Of a stretch of DNA of 64,000 nt, positions 61,395-64,000 are shown piece by piece (position 1 is the first letter of the stretch; each line of letters starts with the position of its first letter). Both the position numbers and the translations under genes were made by a program. The notes under the pieces were generated by a model. It saw only the letters and a list, made by a program, of their open reading frames with translations. It did no database searches and was not told the DNA's origin. Source of the DNA: Lachnospiraceae bacterium JLR.KK008 (GTDB lineage: Bacteria; Bacillota; Clostridia; Lachnospirales; Lachnospiraceae); NCBI GenBank assembly GCA_037015955.1, contig CP143548.1, positions 241,501-305,500 of the forward strand, read 5' to 3'.

Positions 61395-62612
61395 TCAATG
61401 CTTTTTGTAGGTATCCTTTTTTCCGAGCAGACTGCCACGCACAACTGAATTTTTTCCAAAACGTTTTCGAATATCGTCAATCGCTTCATCTAACCGATGC
61501 TGCTTTGGCGATATTTGTGTCTGATCGAGATCGAACAGGGAAAGCTGGGTAGGTTCCTCCGCGTCACACAGCTTTGCGGTGCGGATGCCAAGCAGTCTTA
61601 CCGGCTTGTTGTTCCACGTTTCCTGAAACAGTTTACAGGCGGTCTCGTAGATCGTCCGGTCAGTGTCTACAGGCGACGGAAACGTGGTCTGATGAGAGAC
61701 GGTCTGAAAATCCGCATACTTAATCTCGATCGCTTCGGTCAGAGCACACTGATTTTCTGTGCGCAGACGTGATGCCACCGATTCTGCGAGGAAGAGCAGC
61801 GCTGTCTTTGCATCCTCAAATGTCACGGCATCCTGCGCCAGGGTGATGGAATTGCCAATTCCCTTGGCTTTTTCCGGCCCTGCGAGAACAGCAGAGTCAT
61901 CGATACCGTTTGCATACTCCCACAGCAGACGGCCATGACTTTTCAGATGCGCCTCTAAAATAAGGGGGTCGGCATGAGCGAGATCGCCGATTGTGATGAT
62001 CTCCAGTTTTTTCAGCGCCTCGACGCTGGATCTTCCGCACATGTATAAGGAGGAGACAGGAAGAGGCCACATTTTCTTTTCTATCTCATCTCGAAACAAG
62101 GTATGTGTCAGATCCGGCTTTTTAAAATCAGAAGCCATCTTTGCCAGCACTTTACAGTCCGAGATCCCGATATTCACAGTAAACTGAAACAGGCGGAATA
62201 TTTCCTGGCGCAGCCTGTCGGCACACGCCTGCGGCGAAGGGTATCTGTGAGAGACCGGTGTGAAATCCAGATAACATTCGTCAACGCTGACTTGCTCAAT
62301 ATCAGGGCAGACATCATATAAATAATCCATCAGCGCCTGAGAACATTTGGCGTACAGGCTGTGGTCCGGCGGAGCCATCACGAGAGAGGGGCACTTCCGA
62401 AATGCGTTTACGACCGGTTCACCTGTCTGGATGCCGTATTTTTTTGCGGGAATTGATTTGGCCAGCACCACACCGTGCCGCTTCTCCATGTCTCCACCGA
62501 TAATGGCGGGAATCTGCCGCAGATCTGTCGGGTCCCCTGCTTTTAACCGTTCAAGGGCAGTCCAGCTTAAATATGCGGAATTTACATCAATATGAAAAAT
62601 AATCCGATTCAT
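61395..62612 (-). CDS. dinB: Y-family DNA polymerase (DinB/Pol IV type)
   Basis: The 405-residue protein begins MNRIIFHIDVNSAYLSWTAL (first catalytic Asp in HIDVN) and has VSVDECYLDFTP (~99-110) with the second Asp/Glu pair. The thumb helix-hairpin and little-finger domains follow (GDLAHADPLILEAHLKSHGR, GNSITLAQD). A C-terminal SLFDLDQTQISPKQH stretch looks like a beta-clamp-binding motif (QLSLFD). ATG 62612 has a GGAGG site. It carries out error-prone bypass synthesis. No clostridial LexA box is visible in the promoter region. Confidence 0.93.
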   Translation of the reverse strand: MNRIIFHIDVNSAYLSWTALERLKAGDPTDLRQIPAIIGGDMEKRHGVVLAKSIPAKKYGIQTGEPVVNAFRKCPSLVMAPPDHSLYAKCSQALMDYLYDVCPDIEQVSVDECYLDFTPVSHRYPSPQACADRLRQEIFRLFQFTVNIGISDCKVLAKMASDFKKPDLTHTLFRDEIEKKMWPLPVSSLYMCGRSSVEALKKLEIITIGDLAHADPLILEAHLKSHGRLLWEYANGIDDSAVLAGPEKAKGIGNSITLAQDAVTFEDAKTALLFLAESVASRLRTENQCALTEAIEIKYADFQTVSHQTTFPSPVDTDRTIYETACKLFQETWNNKPVRLLGIRTAKLCDAEEPTQLSLFDLDQTQISPKQHRLDEAIDDIRKRFGKNSVVRGSLLGKKDTYKKH

Positions 62613-62756
62613 GACATCTGCCTCCGACAACTATTTTACAAATTTGGAAATTTCTTTACAAGTAAAATATTAACTGTTAGAATAAATCTGTTACAAAAAT
62701 GTTACACGACTTACGTGAAGAATACAATACGGAGGATTCCGGAAAGTTAACAGAAT

Positions 62757-64000
62757 ATGAAGACTTCAAAAAAGAACAGATGGGCGTTACTCAAAGGATG
62801 GGGACTGGCAATTATTGTCAGCGCATTCTTTCTGCCACATTATATGAAATTGGAAAGTACGGGAAATAATATATTTCACATATCATTGAACGGTGTGGCG
62901 GTCGGAAGCAGCGCAGCGGAAGATGTGGACGATTATGTGCGCAGGGCACGTCTGCAGATTGCCGGAGAGAGAGACAGCCTTGTGATGGTCGACGCACAGG
63001 TAGAGGTGCAGGGCGAGGAAGTATGGTTCGGAAAGGTGGATTCTGACAAAGCGATCATTGCCAATATGGCACAGGTGATGAGAGAGAACGAGAAGGAGAC
63101 ACTGCATCGGTCCTATACGGTCAAGATCAATGATTATACGATCAACCTGGCAAGCTCTCAGGAAGTGCTGGATCTGCTCGATGCGGTGCTGGACAAATAT
63201 GACACAACGGGCAATTACAGCGCCCGGCTCGTCATGGACCCATCCAGAGAATTGAATGTGTTGACGACGCAAATCGTAGACCTGGATGAGGAACAGAAAA
63301 AAGAAGAGGAGGACAGAGACTTTCGCAAGGAAGTCGGTGCGGAGGCATGTCTGAATCAGGCGTTCGAAATGATAGAACCAGACCGGGAGAAGGAGTTTGG
63401 GGATTATGAGCTGGGACTTATCTCGCTGGCGTATGGCGATCTGGTGGAAGTGGTGGAGGCATATCTGCCGGCGGAGGAATTGACATCGCTTCCGGAAGCG
63501 ATCGATCAGGTGACAAAAGAGCAGGAGAAGAATAAAATATACGAAGTAGTGGCGGGAGACACGCTTTCTCAGATCGCAGAAGACAACGGTCTGCGTATGG
63601 ACAAGCTGATTGCCATGAATCCGACGATCGAGGATGAGAGTTCCACGATCCGCGTGGGCGACGAGATTATCGTTACCTCTCCGGAGCCGGAGCTGTCCGT
63701 CGTGCGTCAGGAACAGGAGTACTATGAAGAAGACTATGACGCGGAAGTGATCTATGTGGATAACGACGACTGGTACACGACGGATCAGGTGACGCGGCAG
63801 GAACCGTCCGCGGGGCACAGACAGGTCGTGGCGATTGTCTCTTACCGCAACGATACGGAAACCGGACGGGAGATACAGAAAGAAGAAGTGACGATGGCGG
63901 CGGTTCCCAAAATCGTTGAACGGGGAACAAAAATACCGCCTACCTATATCAAACCGATTTCGGGCGGGAGACTCTCATCCGGATTCGGCAGAAGAAAATC
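62757..64000 (+). CDS. LysM-G5-M23 cell-wall peptidase, 3'-partial
   Basis: A frame of 414 codons starts at ATG 62757 (first possible after a TAA at 62748) and stays open to the window edge. A membrane helix (~12-30: LLKGWGLAIIVSAFFLPHYM) leads into an extracellular part, a LysM domain (~258-306: IYEVVAGDTLSQIAEDNGLR), a G5 domain (~320-395: VIYVDNDDWYTTDQVTRQEP) and the beginning of an M23 metallopeptidase (ISGGRLSSGFGRR). It should cleave peptidoglycan cross-links. The catalytic part lies outside the window. Confidence 0.88.
   Translation, partial: MKTSKKNRWALLKGWGLAIIVSAFFLPHYMKLESTGNNIFHISLNGVAVGSSAAEDVDDYVRRARLQIAGERDSLVMVDAQVEVQGEEVWFGKVDSDKAIIANMAQVMRENEKETLHRSYTVKINDYTINLASSQEVLDLLDAVLDKYDTTGNYSARLVMDPSRELNVLTTQIVDLDEEQKKEEEDRDFRKEVGAEACLNQAFEMIEPDREKEFGDYELGLISLAYGDLVEVVEAYLPAEELTSLPEAIDQVTKEQEKNKIYEVVAGDTLSQIAEDNGLRMDKLIAMNPTIEDESSTIRVGDEIIVTSPEPELSVVRQEQEYYEEDYDAEVIYVDNDDWYTTDQVTRQEPSAGHRQVVAIVSYRNDTETGREIQKEEVTMAAVPKIVERGTKIPPTYIKPISGGRLSSGFGRRK

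Noticed and set aside
62613-62756. LexA-type SOS box between dinB and the peptidase gene
   Set aside because: No GAAC-N4-GTTC type sequence is present in the region.
1-64000. tRNA or rRNA genes
   Set aside because: No T-loop and acceptor-stem combination or conserved rRNA stretch was noticed. A GAGTTCGAAT-like word at ~2310 has no matching stems.

Overview
The window looks like a Lachnospiraceae-type (Clostridia, low-GC Gram-positive gut anaerobe) chromosome. The evidence is strong AGGAGG-like ribosome binding sites throughout, a YesM/YesN two-component pair beside an mmsA/mmsB (ggu/xyl-type) sugar ABC transporter, DUF3048, AGCS and AEC transporters, a RelQ-type alarmone synthetase and a hemolysin III protein. 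No rRNA, tRNA or CRISPR array was seen.

Layout. 1-2.2 kb: the end of a yjdF-family gene and an AT-rich pair of genes of unknown function (DUF5677-like; two-pair membrane protein). About 2.3-12.3 kb: an integrative mobilizable element (IME). It holds a divergent XRE repressor / excisionase-integrase switch, a mobC-like gene, a RepA-like ATPase, a MobV-type relaxase and TnpV, then AT-rich defence cargo: a small HTH regulator, a type II restriction-modification pair and a type II Thoeris system (TM-macro ThsA plus TIR ThsB). 12.3-22.4 kb: a graveyard of mobile DNA. It contains a broken pentapeptide-repeat ion channel, two apparently identical inverted copies of a 2.04-kb IS3-family element bracketing the regulatory half of a second IME (xis, truncated int, two acetyltransferases, XRE regulator), a mobC and integrase tail from a further element, and a degenerate IS3-family copy.

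22.7-32 kb: small metabolic and regulatory genes (tautomerase, nucleoside phosphorylase, AraC-GNAT fusion with a MATE exporter, DUF2130, DUF1643) and a compact operon of a Phd-like protein, a radical SAM enzyme and an HD-domain protein, which is the best candidate here for an undescribed system. 32-43 kb: a sugar uptake locus with an AraC regulator, a membrane-anchored binding protein, a YesM-type histidine kinase, a YesN-type response regulator, a lipoprotein binding protein, a major binding protein, and mmsA/mmsB. The anchored binding protein, kinase and regulator probably form a sugar-sensing cascade for the transporter.

43-64 kb: core-like genome. It has an NYN/LOTUS protein, an ACT protein, a cluster of palindromic repeats, AEC and AGCS transporters, a chemotaxis receptor, a Cys-rich protein, DUF3048, a VWA-like / MoxR-type AAA ATPase / leucine-rich-repeat operon, UDP-sugar pyrophosphorylase and galE, relQ, a hemolysin III protein, a tail-anchored coiled-coil protein, a flavin reductase, a Y-family polymerase, and the start of a LysM-G5-M23 cell-wall peptidase that runs off the window. 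All functional calls come from motif reading without database searches.
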